Shown here: positions 23,588-33,266 of the stretch, one piece after another | Position numbering within the stretch: the first letter of the stretch is position 1 | How the letters are laid out: each line of letters opens with the position of its first letter | Assembly: GCA_020634455.1 (NCBI GenBank) | Contig: JACKBQ010000002.1 | Location: forward strand, 1,736,001 to 1,800,000 | Direction: 5' to 3' | Length of the DNA stretch: 64,000 nucleotides | From: Ardenticatenaceae bacterium | GTDB taxonomy: Bacteria; Chloroflexota; Anaerolineae; Promineifilales; Promineifilaceae | Made by a program: the position numbers and the translations under genes | The notes under the pieces: model-generated | The model's input: the letters and a program-made list of their open reading frames with translations, nothing else | Database searches by the model: none | What the model was told of the DNA's origin: nothing

Positions 23588-24556
23588 TTAGCAAACAAAA
23601 CTACCCGCGTCCAGATGTTGCAGCACCAGTTTGAAATAGCTGCGCCAGGTGTTGGCAGGCAAAACAGCTAAAAACTGCTCCGGCGTTTGCCAGCGCAACC
23701 CGGCTACCTCGCCCAAGTCTGGATTGGGTTGCCCACCCACCAGCCGTGCCTTAAACATGGCTCCCACATTTTGCACCTGGTCGCCATTGGGGTAAGTGTG
23801 CTGAAAATCTGCCCCGCTGTACACGCCGATGAGCCGCTCCAGTTCAATCTGGTAGCCAGTTTCCTCGAATGTCTCGCGTACTGCCGTTTGCGCCACATTT
23901 TCGCCCAAATCAGCAAAACCAGCCGGCAGCGTCCACACTTTGTTGTCTTGCCGCTGAATGGTGAGGATACGGCCGTCTGCCCCCACAACCAGCGCCATAG
24001 CCCCCACCGCAATCAAAGGCTCCTGGCCGATGAACGGCCGTACCACCCCAATTTGGTCTTCTGTTTGCAACGCGGAAAACGGCCGTGTGTAAACAGGCCA
24101 TGCCCCAACCAACGTATCGCGCACCATGTCGGCATACCAGATGGGTAAGTTCATCTGCGCCACCGCTTCTGGCGCAAAAAATGCCTGTTCGGTCGTCTCT
24201 TCACCATCTGGTTGCATGGTGCCACCATTCACCTGCCCCGTCAGGCAAATGGTAAACTGCTGCACCTGGTCGCCATTGGGGTAAGTCACATCATATTTTG
24301 GATGGGTATACACGCCCACCAGATGCAGCGGCCCGGCCGTTAGGCCCGTCTCTTCCAGCAGTTCCCGCCGAGTGCAGGTTTCAATGTCCTCACCCCACTC
24401 CATCACCCCGCCAGGCAGCCCCCAGAAGCTAAAATCTGTGCGTTTTTGGAGGAGGATACGGCCGTATTCATCCCGCAGCACCACTGTGCCAAACACCAAA
24501 AAAATCTTGCGTTGCCCAACCCGGTTTCTAAGCCATTCAATGTAAGCCAAAATCAT
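23588..24556 (-). CDS. Protein with two Nudix hydrolase domains
   Basis: About 322 residues from ATG 24556; the frame stays open to 24637, where it would overlap the divergent kinase gene. Two complete Nudix boxes are present: GGVMEWGEDIETCTRRELLEE, trimmed here to its key residues G, E and R-E-L-L-E-E-T-G-L, and a second with R-E-T-F-E-E-T-G-Y about 150 residues later. Both domains share a repeated YPNGDQVQ motif, so they come from a tandem duplication. Such enzymes hydrolyse nucleotide-diphosphate-linked compounds. Both catalytic boxes look intact. Substrates cannot be inferred. Confidence 0.88.
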   Translation of the reverse strand: MILAYIEWLRNRVGQRKIFLVFGTVVLRDEYGRILLQKRTDFSFWGLPGGVMEWGEDIETCTRRELLEETGLTAGPLHLVGVYTHPKYDVTYPNGDQVQQFTICLTGQVNGGTMQPDGEETTEQAFFAPEAVAQMNLPIWYADMVRDTLVGAWPVYTRPFSALQTEDQIGVVRPFIGQEPLIAVGAMALVVGADGRILTIQRQDNKVWTLPAGFADLGENVAQTAVRETFEETGYQIELERLIGVYSGADFQHTYPNGDQVQNVGAMFKARLVGGQPNPDLGEVAGLRWQTPEQFLAVLPANTWRSYFKLVLQHLDAGSFVC

Positions 24557-24625
24557 CCCCCAAAAGTCCTGTTTTTCACGTCGCCTTAACCCGTCCACAC
24601 TGGTAAATCTTTTACCATACCCTGG

Positions 24626-26887
24626 ATGAAGTATCAAAACTTGCGCCCACGGCTCGCCGCCGCCAGTGCCAAGATCGGTCTAGGTCTTGGTACGAAAATT
24701 ATATTGCCGTACTTCCTGCTGACTCTGGTTGTAGCCAGTGTTGGCGCGTTTGTCATCACCAATCTCGTAGCCAGCTCATTAGAAGAACGCATCACCAACC
24801 AATTGGTAGATGCTGGCCAGATTGTAGCTGAAGGCATGGTGCGCCACGAAGATCAGCGGCTGCAAACCTTGCGTACCGTCATTGGCACCACAGGCATCCC
24901 CGCCGCAGTGGCTGCAAGCGATCCGGCAACCCTGGGCGAACTCGCCCCGCAAATTATCATCAACAGCAACACCGATGCCGTCGTTTTGCTAGATATGACT
25001 GGTGTGGAATTATACGGCTGGCAGCGCGTAGATGCTTCCAGTTCGGCCCAGGGCAATACGCACAGCGGCACCGATTTTTCTGATGTGGAGGCGGTGCAAA
25101 AAGCACTGCGCAATGAAGAGGATGCTTTCGGCAACCGTCAGGTTTTCATTACCGAAACCAATAACGGCCTGTTACTTTTTACCGTAACGCCGATGTTTTT
25201 CCAGGGTGAGCAGGTAGGCGTGGCGATGGTGGGCACCTACAGCCGCCGCATGATGTTGGAACTCACCCTGAACGCCGTGGCTCGTGTAACTCTCTACGAT
25301 GTGGAAGGCAACGTGCTGGACACTTCGTTGGGCGGCGGGGAAGTGGGCATTACTGCGCTTTATCAGGACAACCCAGAAATTTTTGGCGAGGTTATTGCAG
25401 CGCTCTCCGAAACGCCAGAGCAATACAAATTAGTAGCCAGTTCGGCCAGCCGACAGGTACCATTACGCAGATTGGAAGTGCTCGATCAGCAGTACGTCCT
25501 GGCATTTGGCGATTGGCGATTGCGCGGGCAATCGTTTGGGATGTACAGCGTGGCGCTGCCCAGCAACTTTATTGTGAGCACGGTGGCCGTGAGCCGACAG
25601 CAGTTCACGGCCATTTTTACGTTGGCAATGGTCGCCGTTTTTGTGGGGGGCTTCCTGATTGCCCGGCGCATTACAGACCCGATCCATCAGTTGGTAGATA
25701 CGGCCGTTGCCGTGGCCGATGGTGATCTCAAACGTCGCTCCAACATTCGCGCCAATGATGAAATTGGCCTGCTCTCCCGCAGCTTCGACCGTATGACCGC
25801 TGCGCTGGCCGAACAAAACCAAACCCTCGATGAACAGCGCAGCCAACTAAGCGCCATTCTGGACAGCATCGTAGATGGCATCATTGTGCTGGATACCCAT
25901 GACAACATTCGCAGCGTCAACCCTGCTGCCGAAAAACTCCTGGCTGATTTGGCTCAAGATTTCTTTTCTGGCCCCGTGCGCGAACTTAACCAACCCGTAA
26001 ATGGGAACCATGCCACTACCGAGCCTGAAATTGCCTCTGTCAGCGACCTGTTAGCCTTGCCTAAAAAACCTCGCCGTTATCAATTAGGCAACCGCTTTCT
26101 GAGTGCCCTCTCTGCCCCAGTGAGTGACCAAAACAACGAACCAATTGGCACAGTCATTGTGATGCGTGACATCACTTACGAAGTAGAGTCTGACAATCTG
26201 AAATCAGCCTTTATCACCAGTATTTCGCATGAGCTACGCACGCCGCTAACGGTAATTAAAGCGTATACCAGTCTGATGCAAGCCAAGGTAAATGGGCACA
26301 CTGACGAACACCAAAAGCAGTTCATCCATTTCATTAACAAGGGCAGCGAAGAACTAGAACATCATATTGACCAGCTGATCCGAATTTCTGAACTGGAAGC
26401 AGGCACCATCTCTATGAAAATGGCGCAGGTGAATGTGCAAAGTTTGGTAGACAGCGCCATCACCCGCTGGCGCGAACGATTTGAGCAAAAGGAGATTGGC
26501 CTGGAAAACAGTGTGCCAGAAGCAGATTTGTGGGTACTGGCGGATGCAGAGCATCTGGGACGGGCGATTGAAAATTTGCTTAGCAATGCACTGACCTATA
26601 CGCCGGAAGGTGGGCATGTAGAGATGTGTCTGTATGAAGAGGGCAACTATATGCGGTTAGATGTGCTGGATAATGGCATTGGCGTTGCCACGGCCGATTT
26701 ACCGTATCTGTTTAATCGCTTTTTCCGGGCCAACAATAACGTTAATTTTGCGGCCCGCGGTGTGGGATTGGGGCTTTACATTACCCGCACGGTCATTGAG
26801 ATGCACGGTGGGAAAGTGAGCGTCAGCAGTGAGCTTGGGGTAGGCAGCACGTTCTCGATTGAACTGCCGCTCATGGAGCCTGCCTGA
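24626..26887 (+). CDS. Membrane sensor histidine kinase (extracytoplasmic sensor, HAMP, PAS, HisKA, HATPase)
   Basis: 753 residues. A membrane helix at about 28-50, an extracellular Cache-like sensor to about 320, a second helix (FTLAMVAVFVGGFLIA) and a HAMP domain follow. A PAS domain starts near SIVDGIIVLD (about 412). The phosphorylated His is in ISHELRTPL near 535, the N box is NLLSNALTYTP near 650, and the G boxes are DNGIGV and GVGLGLYIT. It autophosphorylates on His and would signal to a response regulator, but none is encoded next to it, so it is orphaned here. Its stop codon overlaps the ATG of the Thr/Pro-rich protein (TGATG), indicating coupled translation. Confidence 0.93.
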   Translation: MKYQNLRPRLAAASAKIGLGLGTKIILPYFLLTLVVASVGAFVITNLVASSLEERITNQLVDAGQIVAEGMVRHEDQRLQTLRTVIGTTGIPAAVAASDPATLGELAPQIIINSNTDAVVLLDMTGVELYGWQRVDASSSAQGNTHSGTDFSDVEAVQKALRNEEDAFGNRQVFITETNNGLLLFTVTPMFFQGEQVGVAMVGTYSRRMMLELTLNAVARVTLYDVEGNVLDTSLGGGEVGITALYQDNPEIFGEVIAALSETPEQYKLVASSASRQVPLRRLEVLDQQYVLAFGDWRLRGQSFGMYSVALPSNFIVSTVAVSRQQFTAIFTLAMVAVFVGGFLIARRITDPIHQLVDTAVAVADGDLKRRSNIRANDEIGLLSRSFDRMTAALAEQNQTLDEQRSQLSAILDSIVDGIIVLDTHDNIRSVNPAAEKLLADLAQDFFSGPVRELNQPVNGNHATTEPEIASVSDLLALPKKPRRYQLGNRFLSALSAPVSDQNNEPIGTVIVMRDITYEVESDNLKSAFITSISHELRTPLTVIKAYTSLMQAKVNGHTDEHQKQFIHFINKGSEELEHHIDQLIRISELEAGTISMKMAQVNVQSLVDSAITRWRERFEQKEIGLENSVPEADLWVLADAEHLGRAIENLLSNALTYTPEGGHVEMCLYEEGNYMRLDVLDNGIGVATADLPYLFNRFFRANNNVNFAARGVGLGLYITRTVIEMHGGKVSVSSELGVGSTFSIELPLMEPA

Positions 26888-27723
26888 TGCGCGTTTCCCC
26901 GATGATTCCGCCTACATTGGTTAGCGATGCGTCAGAATCGCAAACGGCCGTAAACAAACGGCGAAACATGTACATCTGGCTGCTACTGGCGCTGCTGATC
27001 AATTTTGTCAGCATCTTTTTAGCCATGTGGTTGGGTCTTAAAATGGGCACCTTAGACACGCTGGAAGCAAGCATGTTGGCCCAATCCACGGCCAACTACG
27101 GTGACAGCTTCGATTTTGAATTTGCCCCCCTGGACCCCACCATTGCGGCGGAGGTGGAGGCGGATGAAGAAATTTTACGCGCCACAGGCACGGCCGTTGC
27201 TCAAACCCCAGTAAGCATTATTCCTTTCCCGCCAACCGTTACGCCATCGCCTACACCCAACCCAACCCAAACAGCAGCGTCACCATCCACAGCAAGTACG
27301 GCCGTTCCCACCCGTGCCACCAGCGCCACGCCAACCAAAGCGAATACGGCCGTTCCCACCCGCACCACCGGCACCCCGACACCCGCCAGTACCTTGGTAA
27401 ATACGGCCGTTCCCACCAACACCCCCACAGCCAACCCAACGAACACCCAACCAACCAGCACCCCAACCACGCCACAGATCACTGGCACGCCGTTACCAAC
27501 CAGCACCCCAACCCAAACGCCAACAAACACCCCAACCAATACCAATACCCCGCTGCCTACAGCCACACCAACCTTGCCCCCCACATTTACCCCTTCTCCC
27601 ACGCCTACCCCCGTGCCCTCCACCACCCCGTTGCCAAGTCCCACACCCTCGCCAACTACCACGCCAACCATCATTTACACCGCCTCCCCGATCCCCACCT
27701 TCACCGCCACGCCCGGCCCCTAG
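26887..27723 (+). CDS. Single-pass membrane protein with a long Thr/Pro-rich outer domain
   Basis: 278 residues. One transmembrane helix (about 30-52) is followed by an acidic stretch to about 100. From about 118 to the end runs a low-complexity Thr-Pro-Ser-Asn tail with many TPTPT-type units. Three copies of a TAVPTR unit are encoded around ACGGCCGTTCCCACC. Such tails in Chloroflexota are cell-surface spacers and likely glycosylated. It is translationally coupled to the histidine kinase, so it may be an accessory of that sensor. No enzymatic domain is seen. Confidence 0.75.
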   Translation: MRVSPMIPPTLVSDASESQTAVNKRRNMYIWLLLALLINFVSIFLAMWLGLKMGTLDTLEASMLAQSTANYGDSFDFEFAPLDPTIAAEVEADEEILRATGTAVAQTPVSIIPFPPTVTPSPTPNPTQTAASPSTASTAVPTRATSATPTKANTAVPTRTTGTPTPASTLVNTAVPTNTPTANPTNTQPTSTPTTPQITGTPLPTSTPTQTPTNTPTNTNTPLPTATPTLPPTFTPSPTPTPVPSTTPLPSPTPSPTTTPTIIYTASPIPTFTATPGP

Positions 27724-27986
27724 CCAAGGCAAAATTCGCGAAAATAATTCGACCAAATCCATTTCCTGAGTAGAATCCCTTGTCGCCTGATCCCTAAAAG
27801 GCATACGGCCGTATCCGCTTGTTTTCACCATAAACAGCCAAAAGCCATCAAGGTCGGGCAACAACTGATTGTAACTCCCTAAACAACAAGGGAAATCAAT
27901 AATAATTGAGCAAACCTAACGCACAGTCATACGTGTTCACTTACGGCAATCCCTGCATGTAAAAGATCCGGAGGTCAAATACAAAG
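27724..27986. other. Spacer upstream of the APC transporter
   Basis: 263 bp without a supported gene. It holds one GCATACGGCCGTATCC palindrome region (ACGGCCGT at 27805-27812) and, at its end, CCGGAGG as ribosome site of the transporter. No clear promoter was recognised. Confidence 0.4.
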
Positions 27987-30428
27987 ATGTTCAAAAGTTA
28001 TATAGCCCCAGCAGAAAATCAGGAAGCACGCCGCCAATTACCCAAATTAATGGTCGAAGGCCTTTTGCTGGGTGGCACAGGATTAGGTGTTTTAGCCCTC
28101 ATATTTGAAATCGCCGCAGACGCTTTCAGCGTCGCAGCCTACCAAACACTTTTGGCCATTCACGGCGCAGAAGGCCACCACAAAATCGCAATTCTGGCAT
28201 TCATATTGCTGTCTGCCCTGCTGCTTTTGGGCATTGTGCCCGCTTACAAAGCCGGAGCCTACCTGCGACCCAATGCAGGCGGGAGCGGCCCCCTGGTAGA
28301 AGCAATAGGCCCACCAAAAATACGCTGGCTCTCCTGGATTGGCACCAGCCTCTTCTTCCTGGATGCCATCCTCACCATCATCATCAGCTCCATCTCTGCC
28401 TCAGATGTCACCATGCTTATTTTGCCAGAATTAGCCCCCTACCGTATCGTTTTAGCCGAGCTATTCGCATTCTTCATCATGGTTGTATTGGTGGCGCTTG
28501 GGCCAAAACGTGCCGTACCGATCTTCCTCATTGGGGGTGGCGCTTTCACCCTGTTCACCATCGTTGCCCTCAGCATCGTTGGCGGCACAGCAATGGGCAA
28601 CCCGGAATGGGCCTTCCTCACCAAAGGTATCGTTAGCCGCCTGGAACTCAACGGAGTTGTTGAACATGTGGTACGTGCCCAGCAAGATATTGCTACCATC
28701 GGCACCGTTGTTTTCTTCCAACTCTTTTTCCGCTCGATGTCTAGCGCCATGTTAGGGTTCTCTGGCTACGAAGTCATCCCTGCCAGCGGTAAGCACGCTG
28801 CTCGCCCCAAATGGAAAGTCATCAACACCTCATTGTCCCTGGCTGCCTTCTTTTTGATTGGCACCGGTGTCGTACAGCTTTATGCCGCCCAACAGTGGAA
28901 TATTCCCGCCACCGAAGGGTACAGTACCCTGCTAATTGAATACGAAATCATTGCTGCCCAAACCTTTGGCACAGGCATTTCTGAAAATGACGTAGCTATC
29001 ACAGAACAAGATCGGGAAGAAGCAGGAGCGCTTTACGATTTGCGCTTTGCCGAAAATGTGGAAGGCGAATTGCTAGGTGAAGTCCCAGGAGAAGCAGATG
29101 ATTTTGCTAGCTTGTCCAGAGGGGAATTTGTTGATGAAGTGGCTTACGATCTGGCCGTTACCCGCCAGCTAGAAAATGCGACCAACGGCACAACCGGGCA
29201 AGCATTTCTGGTTGTAGCAGGCACTTTACTCGCCATTATTCTGTTGTTGGCCCAAGGGGGTGGCTACGTGGGTGGCGCGGCCGTTGCGGCCAATGCAGCC
29301 AGGTTAGGGCGGTTACCCAGTATGTTTACCGATGACCGCATTGGAATTTCAGTCATTTGGGGTATTGCGGCCATTCTCATTCCTATTATTCGGGAAGTCG
29401 TTATTGTTGAATCTTACTATGCCTTTGGTTTTGTTAGCGCCTTTGTCATCACCAGCACCACGGTTTTCTTTGTAAGGGAAGATGCCATGCGGGAACGTGG
29501 CATAGAACCCGGCTCCAGTGAAGCGAAATCGTTACGGTTCGCTGGCCTACGCGGCATGATTGCCAGCTATATCATGATGATTGTCCTTATTTGGCAAAAG
29601 TCTGATGCTCTCGTTGTCATCGCTATTTTTGGGGCAATCATCACTGTGATCCAAATTATTAACGCCAATGGTGGCCTGAAAAAATTGTCCAATATCTCAG
29701 TACGACCAGCATCTCCATTGGAGCCACAGGATATTCAAATACAAATGGGATTGCTGCGGGCCCACGACGAAGCCCGTCAGCGCGGCATTATGAATGCGGT
29801 TGAAGATCTGATTCATGAAGGCGCTTTTGCAAAATTCAATGTTGGTCCTCACCGAATTCGTGAGTTGATCTGCCACCTGTACCAGATACACCCCGGTTTA
29901 TTTGAGCACGATGATGATCATCATGAACGAATTGAAGAACCAAGTACCGAATTGGAAGAAACCTACACACAAGCTTATGAGCAACGTAAGAAAATCTTAC
30001 GTGACGTGGAGGATTATTCACACTTCGGCATCTTTACATTTATTCACAATTATCACATTAACTGGGTGTCGGAAGAACACGGCCGTAATGCTGCAATGGT
30101 GCAAAAAGCGATGTTGAACATCTTGTTCCCGCAAACTGAAGCTGATGTCATTTGGAAAGAATTCTGCGCTTATATGCCAAAATTCCAGCCAGAGCCAATC
30201 TGGCAGTTTAGCCGCCGCCGTTATTTGTGGGCCAAGGATCAATGGCCAAACCTGAGTGACCGCATCACGACGATTTGGACTTTGCAAGATTTTGGCCTTA
30301 TCTCTAGAGATATCAACGTTGAAACAATCATTGCTGTGGCTGATGGCAAAAAGCAGATGCTGGTAAAAATCCCATCAAATCCTAAAGCAGATAACGAGGG
30401 TGAAACAAAAAAAGAGGCGCTTGATTAA
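27987..30428 (+). CDS. APC-superfamily transporter with a large cytoplasmic C-terminal domain
   Basis: 813 residues. About 12 membrane helices span residues 25-575. A hydrophilic insert of some 90 residues (about 335-425, rich in Glu/Asp) interrupts the membrane part between helices, and a soluble domain of some 230 residues follows the last helix. FSGYEVIPASGKHA near 258 resembles the conserved unwound-helix region of amino-acid permeases. The substrate is unknown; the ALDH7 gene 26 bp downstream suggests a lysine-type or other amino compound. The C-terminal domain contains a His/Asp-rich DDDHHER stretch that could bind metal. The gene is almost free of ACGGCCGT copies (one, near its 3' end). 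Confidence 0.8.
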   Translation: MFKSYIAPAENQEARRQLPKLMVEGLLLGGTGLGVLALIFEIAADAFSVAAYQTLLAIHGAEGHHKIAILAFILLSALLLLGIVPAYKAGAYLRPNAGGSGPLVEAIGPPKIRWLSWIGTSLFFLDAILTIIISSISASDVTMLILPELAPYRIVLAELFAFFIMVVLVALGPKRAVPIFLIGGGAFTLFTIVALSIVGGTAMGNPEWAFLTKGIVSRLELNGVVEHVVRAQQDIATIGTVVFFQLFFRSMSSAMLGFSGYEVIPASGKHAARPKWKVINTSLSLAAFFLIGTGVVQLYAAQQWNIPATEGYSTLLIEYEIIAAQTFGTGISENDVAITEQDREEAGALYDLRFAENVEGELLGEVPGEADDFASLSRGEFVDEVAYDLAVTRQLENATNGTTGQAFLVVAGTLLAIILLLAQGGGYVGGAAVAANAARLGRLPSMFTDDRIGISVIWGIAAILIPIIREVVIVESYYAFGFVSAFVITSTTVFFVREDAMRERGIEPGSSEAKSLRFAGLRGMIASYIMMIVLIWQKSDALVVIAIFGAIITVIQIINANGGLKKLSNISVRPASPLEPQDIQIQMGLLRAHDEARQRGIMNAVEDLIHEGAFAKFNVGPHRIRELICHLYQIHPGLFEHDDDHHERIEEPSTELEETYTQAYEQRKKILRDVEDYSHFGIFTFIHNYHINWVSEEHGRNAAMVQKAMLNILFPQTEADVIWKEFCAYMPKFQPEPIWQFSRRRYLWAKDQWPNLSDRITTIWTLQDFGLISRDINVETIIAVADGKKQMLVKIPSNPKADNEGETKKEALD

Positions 30429-30454
30429 AAATCAGGCTCGTTCGCAAGGAAAGT

Positions 30455-31975
30455 ATGATGAAAGCTATTTTAGAAAAACTGCAAATTCAACCTATTAATG
30501 ATGGTGTCTGTTCTGGTGAGGCGGGCTGGATTACCAGCGATGAAAAACCGATTGTCTCGTTGAATCCGACGACAGGGGAGCCGATTGCCAGCGTACGGCC
30601 GTCTTCCACCGCCACCTACCACCAAACCGTGCAAAACGCCCAGGATGCCTTCAAAACCTGGCGCAGCACCCCCGCCCCTCAGCGCGGCCAACTGGTGCGC
30701 GACCTGGGCAACGCCCTGCGCGACAATTTAGAACCGCTCGGCGAATTGGTGAGCCTGGAAATGGGCAAAATTCGGGCCGAAGGCATTGGCGAAGTGCAGG
30801 AAATGATCGATATCTGCGACTTTGCCGTAGGATTGTCGCGCCAGCTCTATGGCCTGACGATGCATTCGGAACGGCCCGGGCACCGCATGTACGAGCAGTG
30901 GCATCCGCTGGGGCCAATTGGCGTCATTACCGCCTTCAATTTTCCGGCGGCGGTTTGGGCCTGGAACGCCGCCCTGGCGGCCGTTTGTGGCGATACCGTC
31001 ATCTGGAAACCGTCAGAACTGGTGCCGCTAACGGCCGTTGCCATCCAGCACATCGCTAATAAAGTGATGGCCGACCACGGCGTCAGCGGCGTCTTCAACC
31101 TCGCCGTGGGCGCGCGTGAAGTTGGCGAACTGATGACCAACGACAGCCGCCTGCCGCTCGTCTCCTTCACCGGCTCCATCCGCACCGGGCGCATCGTCAG
31201 TGAGACGGTGGCCCGCCGCTTTGGCCGCACCATTCTGGAGCTGGGCGGCAACAACGCCATCATCGTCGCCCCGGATGCCGATCTGGATTTGGCCACGCGC
31301 GGCATCCTCTTTGGCGCAGTCGGCACCGCCGGGCAGCGCTGCACCAGCACTCGGCGCATCATCGCCCACAAAACAGTTGCCGCCGAACTAACCAACCGGC
31401 TAGCCAACGCTTACCAGCAGGTAAAAATTGGCGATCCGCTGGTGGAGGGCACGTTGATGGGACCCTTGAGCACGGGAACGGCCGTTACCATCATGCAACG
31501 CGCCCTGGCCCGTGCCCAAAGCGAAGGTGGCGAAATTGTCGTCGGCGGCAACACGCTGCCAGACATTGGCCCGCAATTTGTGGAGCCGACCATCGTCAAG
31601 ATGCCCGCCCAAACCGAAATCGTGCGCGAAGAAACATTTGCCCCGATTTTGTACATTTTGGAATACGAAACCATCGAGGAAGCGCTGCAAATTCACAACG
31701 GCGTGCCGCAGGGACTCTCCAGCGCCATCTTCACCGACTCCATCCGCACCGCCGAGGCGTTCCTCTCCGTGGGCGGCTCCGACTGCGGCATCGCCAACGT
31801 CAACATCGGCACTTCTGGTGCAGAGATTGGCGGCGCGTTTGGCGGCGAAAAAGAGACCGGCGGCGGCCGCGAATCTGGCTCCGACGCCTGGAAAGGGTAC
31901 ATGCGCCGCCAGACCAACACCATCAACTGGTCCAAAGATTTGCCCCTGGCCCAAGGCATCAGCTTTGGCGATTAG
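30455..31975 (+). CDS. Aldehyde dehydrogenase, ALDH7/antiquitin type
   Basis: 506 residues. The catalytic Cys is in GTAGQRCTSTRR (about 288-299) and the general-base Glu in ILELGGNN (about 259-266). GSDAWKGYMRR near the C-terminus is a hallmark of ALDH7 family enzymes, which oxidise alpha-aminoadipate semialdehyde (piperideine-6-carboxylate) in lysine breakdown or related omega-amino aldehydes. Cytoplasmic, NAD-dependent. It sits directly behind the APC transporter and probably shares its transcript, giving an uptake-plus-oxidation pair. Confidence 0.9.
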   Translation: MMKAILEKLQIQPINDGVCSGEAGWITSDEKPIVSLNPTTGEPIASVRPSSTATYHQTVQNAQDAFKTWRSTPAPQRGQLVRDLGNALRDNLEPLGELVSLEMGKIRAEGIGEVQEMIDICDFAVGLSRQLYGLTMHSERPGHRMYEQWHPLGPIGVITAFNFPAAVWAWNAALAAVCGDTVIWKPSELVPLTAVAIQHIANKVMADHGVSGVFNLAVGAREVGELMTNDSRLPLVSFTGSIRTGRIVSETVARRFGRTILELGGNNAIIVAPDADLDLATRGILFGAVGTAGQRCTSTRRIIAHKTVAAELTNRLANAYQQVKIGDPLVEGTLMGPLSTGTAVTIMQRALARAQSEGGEIVVGGNTLPDIGPQFVEPTIVKMPAQTEIVREETFAPILYILEYETIEEALQIHNGVPQGLSSAIFTDSIRTAEAFLSVGGSDCGIANVNIGTSGAEIGGAFGGEKETGGGRESGSDAWKGYMRRQTNTINWSKDLPLAQGISFGD

Positions 31976-32049
31976 GAAATTTGGGACGCAGATAAACGCG
32001 GAAGAACGCTGATAAGAAAAAATCCGCGTCATCCGCGTTCATCCGCGTC
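31976..32049. repeat. Word-iterated intergenic stem-loop (ATCCGCGTC type)
   Basis: GGACGCAGATAAACGCGG near the left end faces CCGCGTCATCCGCG and ATCCGCGTCC on the right, forming a long imperfect hairpin between two convergent genes. It may act as a terminator for both. Same design as 39017-39085. Confidence 0.55.
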
Positions 32050-33096
32050 CTATTCCCCAGCCAGATACGCCTGTACTTTAGCGGTTTCGATTTGCCAGAT
32101 CGTTTGCGACAGGTACGGCCGAAATCCCAGCTCCCGGTTAATTTTGAGCATGGCGGCGTTTGAATCGGCATTGGTAGTACGGACGAATTGGACGGACGGC
32201 CGTTCCGCCATCAACTTCGCCAACATCGCCGCCTTCAGCCAACGCCCCAAGCCCTGCCCGCGATACGCCGGGAACACCCCCGTATCTCCCTGCCCCACCA
32301 TATCTTCTCGGTCGGGCAAAATAGCCAGCTCCGTGTAACCGGCCAGCTTACCCGTAGCGCTTTCCGCCACATACATCGTCCACCGTTCAACACCCTGCGC
32401 CTCCAAATTTGCCTCAATCTGCCGCAGATGTTCCCCCGTGAGCCGCGTATCCTCCACATCCAAATCACCACGGGGCTGCTGGTTCATCACCTCGTGCAGC
32501 GCCACAACCGCCTCTAGCTGTTCTTCTGGATACGTTTTTAGCCAAAGACCCAGGGCGAATTCATCCGTCGGAGCCTCATCCAGCCATCGTTGCAGCAAAG
32601 AAGGCGGCAATTCTGCCAATGCCAGTTGGTTCACGTGCGTGGCCAGCCCGCGATTGCCGCCCAGGCGCAGCATCAACTGTTCACCCGCAGGCACACGGCC
32701 GTTTGTATTCCCCATCAGCAACGTTCGTCCCTGAGCCTCAGCTTCCGCCGCGATGTGGGACAGCAGTTCTGTGGCAATGCCTTGCTGCCGATAGGCAGGC
32801 AACACCTCCAGTTCCACCTGCCCCAAATGCCGGTTTTCGTCTGTGTCTAGATACACAAAAATAGCCTGGCCGATAACGGCCGTTTCCGCCACATCCCACG
32901 CCTGCCACAGACGCAAAAACACAAAGGGCGGAATCGTCTGCAAATTTGCCTTCACCGAGGCCAACGACCTTGGCGGATCCCCTGGCTGGCGCTCTGCTCG
33001 CATCTTGTTTTCAAACGTTAGCAGCGCCTCAAACGCCGCCTCCGTCGCCTCGGCTGGAAAAAATTCCCGAATTTCAATCTGCTGTTTATCCATCAT
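32050..33096 (-). CDS. Tandem GNAT acetyltransferase
   Basis: 348 residues with two GNAT folds. The first has the acetyl-CoA loop VLPAYRQQGIATELL (about 98-112); the second has VFPAYRGQGLGRWLK (about 272-286) and ends with a LKINRELGFRP motif. The arrangement resembles mycothiol-synthase-like proteins, where usually one domain is catalytic. The acceptor substrate is unknown. No signal peptide. It lies between two word-iterated repeat spacers. Confidence 0.85.
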   Translation of the reverse strand: MMDKQQIEIREFFPAEATEAAFEALLTFENKMRAERQPGDPPRSLASVKANLQTIPPFVFLRLWQAWDVAETAVIGQAIFVYLDTDENRHLGQVELEVLPAYRQQGIATELLSHIAAEAEAQGRTLLMGNTNGRVPAGEQLMLRLGGNRGLATHVNQLALAELPPSLLQRWLDEAPTDEFALGLWLKTYPEEQLEAVVALHEVMNQQPRGDLDVEDTRLTGEHLRQIEANLEAQGVERWTMYVAESATGKLAGYTELAILPDREDMVGQGDTGVFPAYRGQGLGRWLKAAMLAKLMAERPSVQFVRTTNADSNAAMLKINRELGFRPYLSQTIWQIETAKVQAYLAGE

Positions 33097-33129
33097 CCTG
33101 ACCTTTCAACTAAGATTCCATCCAAAAAA

Positions 33130-33197
33130 GCCACAGAGGAAAAAGAGAAAACTGAAAGATGAATCTTCATCTCCAGGCTCTCTGTGAACTCTGTGGC
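33130..33197. repeat. GCCACAGAG/CTCTGTGGC inverted repeat
   Basis: GCCACAGAG (33130-33138) and CTCTGTGGC (33189-33197) are perfect 9-bp arms around a 50-nt centre that contains the smaller dyad AGATGAATCTTCATCT. The same outer arms occur at 58381-58389 and 58522-58530, and one isolated arm at 50805-50813. Confidence 0.6.
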
Positions 33198-33266
33198 CAA
33201 TGTTCGGAAAGGTAGCAAGCAAACCGCAAGCTCGCAACCTAAAGCAATTTTTAAAAGAAGCAGAGA

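Noticed and set aside
26940..27420. Clustered ACGGCCGTTCCCACC copies considered as a tandem-repeat protein array
   Set aside because: Only three copies at irregular spacing; they fit the general palindrome distribution and Thr/Pro low complexity.
27201..27674. Minus-strand frame with Val/Gly repeats
   Set aside because: Antisense reading of the Thr/Pro-rich tail; low complexity is a mirror of the ACC/CCC codons.
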